64,000 bases of DNA from an uncultured Chthonomonas sp. Its GTDB lineage: Bacteria; Armatimonadota; Chthonomonadetes; Chthonomonadales; CAJBBX01. The position numbers were made by a program, and so were the translations under genes. Below the pieces are notes generated by a model. It was not told where the DNA came from. It did not search any database and worked only from the letters and a program-made list of their open reading frames with translations. The stretch spans positions 97,028 through 161,027 of the forward strand of contig CAJBBX010000012.1 of NCBI GenBank assembly GCA_903951425.1, in the 5' to 3' direction. Each line of letters opens with the position of its first letter. Position 1 is the stretch's first letter. Below are positions 8,369-17,530 of this stretch, one piece after another.

Positions 8369-10330
8369 TCAGCCGATCAGCAGCGTTGCCGTGCTCCAGG
8401 GCGCAATATCAACCATCTCCGTGCGCTCGCCGCTTGCAAGGCGCACGCGAACTTCCACGCCCGCCACCGGGTCGAGCCCCGCGTTCAGCAGCACCGCCGC
8501 CGCCGACGCACGATCTGCTGACATCCGCACGAACGGGATGATCGGCGCCGCGGCGTCGATCCGCACGGGCAGCTTCCCGCGCGTGATCCAGTCGGCCACG
8601 CTCAACAACTGCGAGCGCTTGGTGACGGACTGGAGGAACATCCACGGCGCGTAGCCCATCACGACGACGCGGCCGCCCAGGTCGTTCTCGTAGGCGGTCA
8701 TGCAGACGCCCAGCGGCCTGCGGAAGTAGTCCTGCATCTCGGCCAGCGGGCGAACGCCGTCGACCACCGTTTCCAGCGTATCACCCATGCCGCGGGCGTC
8801 GCCCCAGAACTCGATGCGTGCGTCGCGGATCTGCCCGGCCGCCGCTCCGTTCAGGGCGTCGTTCGTGAAGCGTTCCATGGCTCCGTTGTCGATACGGCGC
8901 TCCACGCGCACTCCGGCCAGCGACGAGAGGCCTCGCTCGGTCAGCACGTCCAGGGCCCCGGTGTCCATCAGCACGCCGCCGGCCAGCAGCGCCCGCAGGG
9001 CCTCGTCGTCGAACGCCTGTGCCAGCCGTCCCGTCAGGACCGCGCCGAAGCGCGGCGGGGCCTCGCCGTCCCAGGGCTCCACGCTCAGCGGCAGGCCGAT
9101 CTCCGCCAGCACGTAGGGCTGGGCCGTGCCGTGCTCCCAGAGCCCACCCGGCCAACCTCGCCCCGGCTCGGGCTTGACGGACGCGAGCAGGTCGGCGGTC
9201 CATGGAGCCCAGAGCCCCGCGGTGGGCAGGCCGGCAGCATGAGCCACCAGGGCCTCCCAGCGCGGGCGCGTCTGGCGAAGGGCGGGAAGGAAGGCGGCGC
9301 ACTCGTCGTACGGCGCCCCCCACATTGGGAGCATGTTCAGCGCCACGCCGTCGCAACCGGTGGCCAGCGCCAATGTGCACTCGCTCAGGAGGGCCGTGAC
9401 CGACTTGCGGAGCTTCTGGTAGGGGAAGTTCTCCAGTTCGTACTGGATATCGGTGATCTCCGGCATGTGCCGGACGTCGCGGGCGCCGCGGCCGATGTCG
9501 TACGCCTTGGAGACCATGCCGCCGGGTGTGGCGTCACAGTAGAACCCGCCGCCCGGACGGAGCTTGGAGGCGCCCAGGTCCAGCAGCCAGCGGCCCACGT
9601 CGGCGCCTGAATAGAGGTCGCCTGCGCCTGCGGTCATAAGTCCCGTGGCGATGCTCGGGTTCACGGCAGCGATGGAGGCGGCCACGTGCGCCATCAGAGC
9701 CGAGATCGTGCCGCTGTTGTGCGCCACCCAGGCCTCCCGGAGGTCGTCACGGCCCGCATCGTGCAGGGCCGCCACCAGCGAGGCGCGGTCGAAGTCGTGG
9801 CCTGCCATGTTCGAGAAGATGCGCACGCAGGCAGGGCAGAAGCAGCCGAAGGGGACGCCGTGGTTGTTCATCCGCACGTCGTCATCGACCCAGATGAAGT
9901 CCGGCCCGGCCGCAGCCATGAGGGCGTACTTCCGCCCGATGTAGTCGCGGAGGCCCGGCGCGTTGGGGCAGCCGCAGCCGGTGGAGGTCCTGCCGTCCAT
10001 GCCCATGAACGGCTGGAAGGGGAGCGGCGGCATGGTGTCGCGAGCCTCGTCGAGGTGGCCCAGCGTGGCGAGGACGTTTATGCCGACGCTGCGCACACCT
10101 GCCTCGCGCACGGCCCGGATGCGGCCGGCGAGGATACGCCCGCGCTCCTCGAAGATCTCCAGCGGAAGGTAGAGGTGGTGGGTGATGCTGTCGAAGAAGG
10201 CCACCTCGTCCAGCCAATCGGCGTTGGCGCGCACCTGTTCCATGAGGGCCTCGAAGGCCTCGTCGGTCTCGTAGTGCGGCACGCCCACGCGCCACGAGAG
10301 GGTCAGCCGGCTCTGCTTGCGCTCGTGCAT
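8369..10330 (-). CDS. Uncharacterised glycoside-hydrolase-like (TIM-barrel) protein
   Basis: 653 aa, AAGGAGG upstream of ATG; TIM-barrel-like segments (DEVAFFDSITHHLYLPLEIFEERGRILAGRIRAVREAGVRSVGINV; GPDFIWVDDDVRMNNHG); 19 bp upstream of the GDSL gene. Confidence 0.75.
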   Translation of the reverse strand: MHERKQSRLTLSWRVGVPHYETDEAFEALMEQVRANADWLDEVAFFDSITHHLYLPLEIFEERGRILAGRIRAVREAGVRSVGINVLATLGHLDEARDTMPPLPFQPFMGMDGRTSTGCGCPNAPGLRDYIGRKYALMAAAGPDFIWVDDDVRMNNHGVPFGCFCPACVRIFSNMAGHDFDRASLVAALHDAGRDDLREAWVAHNSGTISALMAHVAASIAAVNPSIATGLMTAGAGDLYSGADVGRWLLDLGASKLRPGGGFYCDATPGGMVSKAYDIGRGARDVRHMPEITDIQYELENFPYQKLRKSVTALLSECTLALATGCDGVALNMLPMWGAPYDECAAFLPALRQTRPRWEALVAHAAGLPTAGLWAPWTADLLASVKPEPGRGWPGGLWEHGTAQPYVLAEIGLPLSVEPWDGEAPPRFGAVLTGRLAQAFDDEALRALLAGGVLMDTGALDVLTERGLSSLAGVRVERRIDNGAMERFTNDALNGAAAGQIRDARIEFWGDARGMGDTLETVVDGVRPLAEMQDYFRRPLGVCMTAYENDLGGRVVVMGYAPWMFLQSVTKRSQLLSVADWITRGKLPVRIDAAAPIIPFVRMSADRASAAAVLLNAGLDPVAGVEVRVRLASGERTEMVDIAPWSTATLLIG

Positions 10331-10431
10331 GGCTCAGTCCTCCTTCAGTTCCTGATACTATGGCAGAGGCGTCGGCATCGTGCGGCTATCGTGCCGCCTC
10401 CGTGCCACAATCATCGGCGAGGAGAGCGAGT

Positions 10432-11373
10432 TTGGACACCGTCAAGCTGGGCAACACAGGCCTCGAGGTCAGCGCCATGGGCCTCGGATGCGGAGGCCAC
10501 AGCCGTCTGGGGCTCTCCTACGGCAAGACAGACGCCGAGGCCGCCATCGTGGTGCGCCGTGCGGTGCGTTTGGGCGTCACGCTCATCGACACCGCGGAGA
10601 TGTACGGCACCGAGGCCGCCGTGGGGCTGGGCATCGCCGGCCTCCCGCGGGAGAATCTCACGCTCTGCACCAAGGCCGCCGTCGCTTGGCAGGGGCGCCG
10701 GGGCACGGCCGCCGAGCTGGAGGAACGGCTCAACGCTTCGCTCCAGCGGCTCGGGACCGATGTGGTGGATGTCTACCAGATCCACGGCGTGTCGCTGGAC
10801 GAGTACGCCTACTGCCGGGAGGAGCTGGTCCCGGCTATGCTCCGCTTCCGTCAGCAGGGCAAGATCCGGTTCCTGGGCATCACCGAGGCGTTCATCGGCG
10901 ACCCTGGCCACGTGATGCTCTCCGAGGCGGTGCGCGACGGATGCTGGAGCGCCATGATGGTGGGCTTCAGCCTGCTCAACCCCTCGGCGCGGAGCCGCGT
11001 CCTCCCGTACACGCGGGCGAAGGGCGTCGGTACGCTCGACATGTTTGCCGTCCGCCGCGCCTTGAGCCGCCCCGAGGCGCTACGGGAGATTGCGGCCGAC
11101 CTGGTGGCCCGGGGCCAGATCGACGCGGCCGAGCTCGACCTCGAGGACCCGCTGGGCTGGCTGGTGCGCGAGGGCCACGCCGCCTCGATCACGGAAGCGG
11201 CCTATCGCTTCTGCCGCCACGAGCCGGGTATCGATGTGGTGCTAAGCGGCACCGGGAATGTGGAGCATCTGGAGCAGAACGCACGATCGATCAACGCCGG
11301 GCCCCTGAGCCCGGAAGCCGTCGCCCGCCTCGGCCGCATCTTCGGCCGCGTCGACAGCGTGACGGGCAACTGA
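10432..11373 (+). CDS. Aldo/keto reductase
   Basis: TTG start after GGAGAG; KLGNTGLEVSAMGLGCGGHSRLG, TLIDTAEMYGTE, DVVDVYQIHGV, C-terminal VVLSGTGNVEHLEQNARSI. Confidence 0.9.
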   Translation: MDTVKLGNTGLEVSAMGLGCGGHSRLGLSYGKTDAEAAIVVRRAVRLGVTLIDTAEMYGTEAAVGLGIAGLPRENLTLCTKAAVAWQGRRGTAAELEERLNASLQRLGTDVVDVYQIHGVSLDEYAYCREELVPAMLRFRQQGKIRFLGITEAFIGDPGHVMLSEAVRDGCWSAMMVGFSLLNPSARSRVLPYTRAKGVGTLDMFAVRRALSRPEALREIAADLVARGQIDAAELDLEDPLGWLVREGHAASITEAAYRFCRHEPGIDVVLSGTGNVEHLEQNARSINAGPLSPEAVARLGRIFGRVDSVTGN

Positions 11374-11403
11374 GCGGCGCGCCGCAGGAGGAGGGCATAC
11401 GAC

Positions 11404-11814
11404 ATGACGGATGAGGTTCAGGAGCTGCCGGTGGAGTTGACCTCCTTCGTGGCCGAGGCCGTGGAGCGCGGGGCCGTCTGGGCGCTGCAGAACGAAGAGG
11501 GCTACGCATGGTGCGAATCGGAGGAGGAGGACGGAGCCAACGCGCTCATCTTCTGGTCCTCCGCCGAAGCCGCCATCGCGGTGCAACAGGCGGAGTTTCC
11601 CGAGTACGCCCCGGAGGAACTGCCCCTGTCCCACTTCCTCTTCGGGTGGCTGCCGGGCATGAACGACGACGAGGTGCTGGTGGGCGTGAACTGGACGCCC
11701 CAGCTTGAGGGGTTGGAGGTCGAACCCGACTTCCTGCAGGAGTTGCTTCTGGAGGAGCTACCCGAGGAGACCGTCGCGCGGTACCAGGCAGAGCTGGCCG
11801 AAGCCGAGGAGTAG
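11404..11814 (+). CDS. DUF2750-like protein
   Basis: 136 aa; FVAEAVERGAVWALQNEEGYAWCESEEEDGANALIFWSSAEAAIA pattern; GGAGG upstream. Confidence 0.7.
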   Translation: MTDEVQELPVELTSFVAEAVERGAVWALQNEEGYAWCESEEEDGANALIFWSSAEAAIAVQQAEFPEYAPEELPLSHFLFGWLPGMNDDEVLVGVNWTPQLEGLEVEPDFLQELLLEELPEETVARYQAELAEAEE

Positions 11815-11841
11815 GCCGGGGCCGCCTACGCATGGAATAGA

Positions 11842-11914
11842 GGGTCGCTCGTCCGGCGAACCGGTATGCGTCGAGGAACGCTGAATGCCCCGAAGGACCT
11901 TCAACGAGCGACCC
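11842..11914. other. Multibranch-foldable 73-nt inverted-repeat element between convergent genes (candidate bidirectional terminator or structured RNA)
   Basis: Perfect 11-bp outer repeat GGGTCGCTCGT / ACGAGCGACCC enclosing local hairpins CCGG-CGAA-CCGG and GCGT-CGAGGA-ACGC and an interrupted palindrome GAAGGACCTTC. Confidence 0.5.
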
Positions 11915-11969
11915 ACTATAGTCTGGCACACCTTGCCTATCCACCGAGCAATATGCGCCATTTGGGCCT

Positions 11970-12473
11970 CTACAGGGGAGCGGCGGCAGCGGCAGCAGCC
12001 ACTGCCCGACTGCGCTCCATAGACTGCAGGGCCAGGTACTTGTCGCCGAAGCGGTCGAGGTTGCCCAGTTCGGTATCGAACGAGCCGTAGTGGCGCTCCT
12101 CGTCCAGCACGAGGCTCTCGAAGAGCTGCTTCGAGGCGCTGTCGCCCCGCCCGCCACACTCGTTGGCCCACTTGCCGTAGGCCACCGCGCTACTCTCCTC
12201 CATGTCGCGGGAGATCTGCAGCATCTGGCGCACGTCGGTAACGGGCTGTACCTCGGCGGCGGGTACGAGCGCCACGTCGCCCTTCAGGAAGAGGATGCGC
12301 TCGGCCAGGCGCTCGATGTGCAGCATCTCCTCGATGGCCGTGCGGCGGAACAGGCCGGCCAGCAGGTCGTAGCCCTGGTCGTTGCAGTGGAAGTGGAAGT
12401 ACATGTACTGATGCACAGCGGTCAGTTCGTCGGCCGCGGCGGCGTTCAGCAGTGCGATGCTCTCTTGATGCAT
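11970..12473 (-). CDS. Bacterioferritin / ferritin-like protein
   Basis: LLNAAAADELTAVHQYMYFHFHC, RRTAIEEMLHIERLAERILFLKG, DEERHYGSFDTELG (E...E-x-x-H di-iron ligands). Confidence 0.88.
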   Translation of the reverse strand: MHQESIALLNAAAADELTAVHQYMYFHFHCNDQGYDLLAGLFRRTAIEEMLHIERLAERILFLKGDVALVPAAEVQPVTDVRQMLQISRDMEESSAVAYGKWANECGGRGDSASKQLFESLVLDEERHYGSFDTELGNLDRFGDKYLALQSMERSRAVAAAAAAAPL

Positions 12474-12611
12474 AGGTCATGCTCCTTGGGCGTTGTTGCT
12501 GCCGATGCCAACAGCCTACCCTCCGGCCGCGCCGGGCCGCAACCCGTCGGCCATCCCGACCGTCCATAGGGGTGTACACGGGCAGCGGCCCGCGCCTAGG
12601 AGGCTCCCGCC

Positions 12612-13196
12612 ATGCACCGCATCACTCGGTTCTCGCTCATCGCCGCCCTGGCGGCCATCAGCCTGCCTGTCTTCGGCGCCGTGCGCGGCACGGTGGCCGT
12701 GGTGCCCACCGTGAACGCCAGCGGCGAGAAGTGGGTCGAGTTCAAGCAGCGGCAGGCCGCCATGATCGACGATTGGGAGGTCACACACCTGCCCGCCGCG
12801 GGATACGCTTTGACCCCACGCGACGACGTGCGCTCCGCTGTTCGCGCGCTGGCCCTGGACATGACGGACGAGGAGAACTGGCGCCGCTCTGTGGTGTTGG
12901 AGATCGGCAAGAAGGCCGGCGCGGAATTCGTCCTCTTCTGCGCCATCACGTCCACCGAGCAGAAGCTACAGAAGCGCCCCTTCTACGAAGACAAGGAGGG
13001 CCGCACCGACGTGCGCGTTTGGCTCATGGACACCCGGACCGGCGAGGCCCTGCTGACCGGCAAGACCTTTACGGGCCGCTCCGGAGGCAACCGCGTCAGC
13101 CTCGACAACAAGGGTTCGGAGCGGCAGATCCAGGCGGCGGCCAACGCCGTCCGCGACGCCACCCGCGACTTCCTGGCGCCCTACAAGGCGAAGTAG
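12612..13196 (+). CDS. Hypothetical secreted protein (possible CsgG/LpoB-like fold)
   Basis: AGGAGG upstream; signal peptide MHRITRFSLIAALAAISLPVFGA; VAVVPTVNASG...GAEFVLFCAITST...VRVWLMDTRTGEALLTGKT pattern. Confidence 0.7.
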   Translation: MHRITRFSLIAALAAISLPVFGAVRGTVAVVPTVNASGEKWVEFKQRQAAMIDDWEVTHLPAAGYALTPRDDVRSAVRALALDMTDEENWRRSVVLEIGKKAGAEFVLFCAITSTEQKLQKRPFYEDKEGRTDVRVWLMDTRTGEALLTGKTFTGRSGGNRVSLDNKGSERQIQAAANAVRDATRDFLAPYKAK

Positions 13197-13223
13197 CTGG
13201 CCGAGAGGACGCAGAATCGCATA

Positions 13224-13286
13224 CGTCCCATGGGCCACATAGGTCCCATGATCGGGCTGGGTAGGCCTGATGCGACCCATGGGACG
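13224..13286. repeat. Intergenic inverted repeat (CGTCCCATGGG ... CCCATGGGACG) between convergent genes
   Basis: 11-bp perfect inverted repeat, each arm containing self-palindrome CCCATGGG, plus interior ATAGGTCCCAT. Confidence 0.6.
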
Positions 13287-13318
13287 AATAGGACCGATGT
13301 GCGATGTGCCCTGGCCTC

Positions 13319-14974
13319 CTACCGCCCCGCTGCCCCCATCTCGGGCAGCGCCAGGTAGGAGGCTCTGACGCCGCCCAGCAGTAGCGAGTTCCGGGCGACG
13401 CGGGTGCGCGTCGACGAGCGGAACGGCTCGCCTGTGTTCGGGTTCGGGTCGAGCCCCGGGTCGCTGCTGGAGGACACCTGCAGCCGGATCCGGTGCCCTC
13501 GGTTGAAGACGATGCTCGTGGACCAGAGGTCGATGCCGAACCGCTCGGCCTTGCCCGGCGTCAGGAGCGTCTCGCGGCTCAGGCTCTTGCGGTACCGCGC
13601 GCGGAGGCCGCCCTCGCAGACGTTGTAGCTACGGCCGTCGGGGTAGACGTCGCAGAGCCGCACGACGAAGTCCGTGTCCGGGCAATCCGAGGAGGCCGTC
13701 AGGTAGGCGCGTACGCGGCCCGTCACCTCCAGCGGCGCCGCCAGCGGCTCGCTGGTGAAGACGAGGACATCCGGCCGACCCTCCACGCGGGACTGCTCCA
13801 TGGGTCCCGCCGGGATCAGAAGCTGCGGGCCGCCCACGGTGGGCGCGGGGTTCCTCGGGTCGTAGGCGTAGCTGAGCGAGCCCGCCGCGGGGCGTTGCGG
13901 GGTGAGCCCCTTGCCCTGGGTCAGGTACCAGTTGCGCACGCGCACCCCGGCGCGCGGCCAGGTAGATGCTGTGCGCCAGACGTTGCCGGGCGCCGAGGCG
14001 TCGAAGGCGTCGCCCATGGTGTAGTAGGTCACCGCCGGCGCCGCCGTCATGGCGGTACGTTGGCCCTTCAGCGTGGCGTCAAACCAGGCGAAGGGATCAC
14101 CGGCGCGGTTGGGCGGCGTGTTGCCGTTGCGGTAGCCCAGTTCGCCGGCCTTGTTCTGCAGGATGCCGTGGGTCCAGGGGCCCATGACCAGCTTCTGCGT
14201 ACCCCGTGCCCCGACCCCGCCGCGGGTCTGCATGCCGGTGAAGGCGTCGATCGTGCCCTGGCAGAAGATGTCGTACCAGCCGCCCATGTGGACCGCCGGC
14301 GCTCGCGTCTTGCCGAAGCGGAGCGTCAGGTCGCGCTTCTGCCAGAAGTCGGAGTAGGTGGGGTGGCCCTTCCAGAGCACGTGCGACTCGGGCGAGAAGA
14401 GCGCGGAGGTGAGCCATCCCTCGACGAGGTTCTTGCGCAGGATGCCCCCGGGGAATACCGCGTCGTTGAAGATGCGCGGCGTGGCGACCTGGATGTACTG
14501 CGACGTGATGTGCGGCGAACCCGTGCCGGCCGCCAGGAGCTGCGTGATGCCAACGGCCGAGCCGCCCATGGTGCCGATCTTGCCGTTGCACCAGGGCTGC
14601 TTGGCGACCCAGGCCAGCGTGTCCGCTCCGTCCATGCGTCCCTCCCACCAGCCGTCGGCCTCAAAGGGGAGGTTGGCGCCCTGCGAGCCGAAGCGTCCGC
14701 GCGTGTCCTGGATCACCACGGCGTAGCCCCGCGCGGCCGCGGCCTTGCCGGCTCCGGCCGAGGCATCCTTGCTGTAGGGGGTGCGCATGACGATGACGGG
14801 GAAGGGACCGGGGCCCTGCGGCAGGTGGACATCCGTGCCCAGCAACGTGCCGTCGGTCATGGGCAGCTTGCGGGTGTCGACGCGGGCTTGGCGGGCCAGC
14901 GCGGCGGCGGCGAGCAGGGCTACGACGGCGAGGCACAGCCCCTTCATTCGTCGTGATCTCAGGCGTCTGGGCAT
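13319..14974 (-). CDS. CocE/NonD family hydrolase (X-Pro dipeptidyl-peptidase-like)
   Basis: Signal peptide; LPMTDGTLLGTDVHLPQGPGPFPVIVMRTPYSKD, GYAVVIQDTRGRFGSQG, GTMGGSAVGITQLLAA (G-x-S-x-G-like nucleophile elbow), C-terminal beta-jellyroll. Start is uncertain; the track ORF extends to 15007. Confidence 0.88.
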   Translation of the reverse strand: MPRRLRSRRMKGLCLAVVALLAAAALARQARVDTRKLPMTDGTLLGTDVHLPQGPGPFPVIVMRTPYSKDASAGAGKAAAARGYAVVIQDTRGRFGSQGANLPFEADGWWEGRMDGADTLAWVAKQPWCNGKIGTMGGSAVGITQLLAAGTGSPHITSQYIQVATPRIFNDAVFPGGILRKNLVEGWLTSALFSPESHVLWKGHPTYSDFWQKRDLTLRFGKTRAPAVHMGGWYDIFCQGTIDAFTGMQTRGGVGARGTQKLVMGPWTHGILQNKAGELGYRNGNTPPNRAGDPFAWFDATLKGQRTAMTAAPAVTYYTMGDAFDASAPGNVWRTASTWPRAGVRVRNWYLTQGKGLTPQRPAAGSLSYAYDPRNPAPTVGGPQLLIPAGPMEQSRVEGRPDVLVFTSEPLAAPLEVTGRVRAYLTASSDCPDTDFVVRLCDVYPDGRSYNVCEGGLRARYRKSLSRETLLTPGKAERFGIDLWSTSIVFNRGHRIRLQVSSSSDPGLDPNPNTGEPFRSSTRTRVARNSLLLGGVRASYLALPEMGAAGR

Positions 14975-15094
14975 CCGGGAGGCTCCTCGTGCGGCGCGGT
15001 CAGGCACACGCGCATGGTCCCGTGCGCCAAGGGGCGCGCCCGGGGGCGTCGCGTTCTGTCAGGGCCGGCCGCAGGTCCTGCGACCCGGCGCCGC

Positions 15095-15313
15095 TCAGTC
15101 GGCGGTGAAGTACTCGTCCAGCGCGTTGACTACCAGCCCGACGGCGGCAGAGCGTGATAGGCAGCCGTCGCCGGGCAGCCCGTCGCGGTTCAGCAGCCGA
15201 GCGTACTCCGGCGCGCTGGCCTTATAGCTCAGCGTATGCTCGTCGTACCAGGATGTCACCAGTATGGTGCGTCCGCTGACAGCCTGTTTGCTCCGTTGGA
15301 ACTCCAGTCCCAT
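15095..15313 (-). CDS. Small hypothetical protein
   Basis: 72 aa with strong AGGAGG ribosome-binding site upstream of ATG at 15313. Confidence 0.5.
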   Translation of the reverse strand: MGLEFQRSKQAVSGRTILVTSWYDEHTLSYKASAPEYARLLNRDGLPGDGCLSRSAAVGLVVNALDEYFTAD

Positions 15314-15624
15314 CTTCAGGTCGCCTCCTGAGTACAGACGGGTCGAGCGGCGGGCCGACCCGCGTATGGATAAGGATTCGGCGTCGTGGGCGGTTATCCT
15401 TCATGGCATGGAGGCGTTTTCGATCGTGATCTCGTCGCTACTACCTCCGCGTCGCGCCTCGGCTATAGCGAGGCGCCGCGGTGGCGGCATGTGGCACTTC
15501 TGGACGATGGCGATGCACGTCCGGCATAGGGGCTGCTGTGGCCCGGCACACGGCATCGGCGCTGCCGCGCGCCGACGCACTGCGTGGCGTCTCCCGTTCT
15601 AAGGGTGTCTTGATGCGTGCTTGA

Positions 15625-17112
15625 CTATCTACGGACGCCAAGCGCCACCAGGCTCTGACCACCCCAAGGCCAGAGCCTGTCAATCCGGCGTATCACCGGC
15701 AAGAGCACCTCCAGTACCTTGAGCTGGAACCTGGAGAAACCGGTCCGCCGCAGCAACCTGCCGTTCACGAACCACGCCGGCGCCGCTGTCCTGTTGAAGT
15801 CGAACACGCCCTCAACACGGAACCCGGCATCCTCCAGCGATCTGGTAAGCGTCGAAGGCGTGTACCGCCTCTGGTGCCCCAGGGCCACATCTAGCGACCC
15901 AAACAAACCGGGGTGCTGCGGGACCAGGATCACGGCTCGCCCACCGGGCGCCAGTGCAGAGAGCACATTGCCCAGCGCCCGCTGCTCGTCTGGAAGGTGC
16001 TCCAGAACATTCACCATCAGTACGGTATCGAACTGCCCCTGAGACGAGCCAAAGTCGGCGGTGTTCTCAGCGTCGATCCTGGCCACACGCAAGTACGGCT
16101 TGCCGATTGAATAGGATCTAAGGTGTGCAAGGTACATATCAGATATATCTGATGCGACGTACAATTCACGTGGAACAAAATGGTTTGTGAGATTGCCTAT
16201 CCCTGAGCCGATCTCCAAGACCCGATCACCGACGTGGGGCCTGAGCGCATCTGCCATCCACCTGTTGAAGCGCGGGGCAGTCTCCATGTCACGCAGGATG
16301 CTAGGTCCTCCGTCGCCTGTGCCGGTCTCGTAGATATCATCTATGAGCCACCAGCGAAGTATGGCCAGGACAGCCAACATGCCGTCCCGTGTGCGGATCT
16401 TCTTGCCTTCCTGCTGTGTCCGCGGCATATAACGGATCGGCACCTCGAAGATGCGGGCCTGCCGCTTGGCCAGCTTCATCGTGATCTCGACCTCGAAGCG
16501 GAAGTCATCCGAACGCAATGGTATCGATTTCAGTAAAGGTGTTCGAATTGCCTTGTAGCATGTTTCAATGTCCGTCACCGTCAAGTCTGAGAACCAAGCA
16601 GCCAGGGCGGTCACCCAGCGGTTGTTGCGGGTGTGCCTGTACATCAACACGCGACGGTACGCGGCAGAGAGGTAACGGGAGCCGTAGACGGCGTCCGCCC
16701 CCTCCTCCAGGAACGGTCTGAGTAACGCTGGAAGGTCGCCGGGGTTGTACTCCAAGTCGGCGTCGTGCACGACGCTGACATCGCCGGTAGCCGCGGCAAG
16801 GGCTGTGCGGATGGCGGCGCCTTTCCCGCGGTTCGTGCCGTGCCTTAAGACGGTGACCCGGCTATCCCCATCGGCAATCCGTTGGACGACATCGTACGAT
16901 CCGTCGGTGCTGCAATCGTCGACGACGATTACCTCTAGCCGCGAGATGGACTCGTGTTCGATCTGCAGCAGGTGGCCCAGGCTTGCCGCGACCAGGTGCC
17001 TCTCGTTGTAAACAGGCACGAGTACAGACAGCGACAGTGATGAGCCGGGTTGTCCTCCACCCGTGGCCTCGCCGCAGTTTGCCGACAGGGACTTGTCAGG
17101 GTCGTTGACCAA
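15625..17112 (-). CDS. Bifunctional family-2 glycosyltransferase / class I SAM-dependent methyltransferase
   Basis: Likely TTG start at 17112 after GGAGG. GT2 half: SVLVPVYNERHLV, VIVVDDCSTDGS, VVHDADLEYNPGDLPALL. Methyltransferase half: GDRVLEIGSGIGNLTNHF, DTVLMVNVLEHLPDEQRAL. Confidence 0.9.
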   Translation of the reverse strand: MVNDPDKSLSANCGEATGGGQPGSSLSLSVLVPVYNERHLVAASLGHLLQIEHESISRLEVIVVDDCSTDGSYDVVQRIADGDSRVTVLRHGTNRGKGAAIRTALAAATGDVSVVHDADLEYNPGDLPALLRPFLEEGADAVYGSRYLSAAYRRVLMYRHTRNNRWVTALAAWFSDLTVTDIETCYKAIRTPLLKSIPLRSDDFRFEVEITMKLAKRQARIFEVPIRYMPRTQQEGKKIRTRDGMLAVLAILRWWLIDDIYETGTGDGGPSILRDMETAPRFNRWMADALRPHVGDRVLEIGSGIGNLTNHFVPRELYVASDISDMYLAHLRSYSIGKPYLRVARIDAENTADFGSSQGQFDTVLMVNVLEHLPDEQRALGNVLSALAPGGRAVILVPQHPGLFGSLDVALGHQRRYTPSTLTRSLEDAGFRVEGVFDFNRTAAPAWFVNGRLLRRTGFSRFQLKVLEVLLPVIRRIDRLWPWGGQSLVALGVRR

Positions 17113-17530
17113 CGTACCTTCCTCCAGTCTTCGGGTACACAGGCTCCAATGCTCTGCGGTCGGGCTTCTGTCCATCCGAGTTCGCCCGTGCCCCGATGGC
17201 GGGCTCCTCAGCATTCAGGGAAGCCAGGTGGCCGTCACTTGGGCATGGGCCGGGCGCCTGCACGACGTGCCGCGCAAAGAGCAATGCTGCTGTCCACGGG
17301 CAGGGGCCTATCCTCGCGCGAAGTCCAGATCACCATACTAGCTCGGGCCAAGGAAGGTGCCGGTAGCATACCCGTCGCATTCGGATCGGCGTACGCGCCG
17401 GTGTGGTACCCACGCCCCAGGGCAGGGCGACAATCGGTTCCTGAAGGGTTCAGCAGGGCGGGCGTCCATGGCTTCGGCTACACTGAGGCGCCGGGTCCGC
17501 ACCGGCATCACCGCCCAACGGAGAACCGCC

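Noticed and set aside
11842-11914. tRNA gene at the 73-nt inverted repeat
   Set aside because: Outer stem too long, no T-arm (GTTCRANNC) and no 5-bp/7-nt anticodon arm.
15264-15602. 112-aa plus-strand ORF in the gap upstream of the GT2-methyltransferase region
   Set aside because: No ribosome-binding site, Arg/Pro-rich with no domain character, partly antisense to the better-supported 72-aa ORF.
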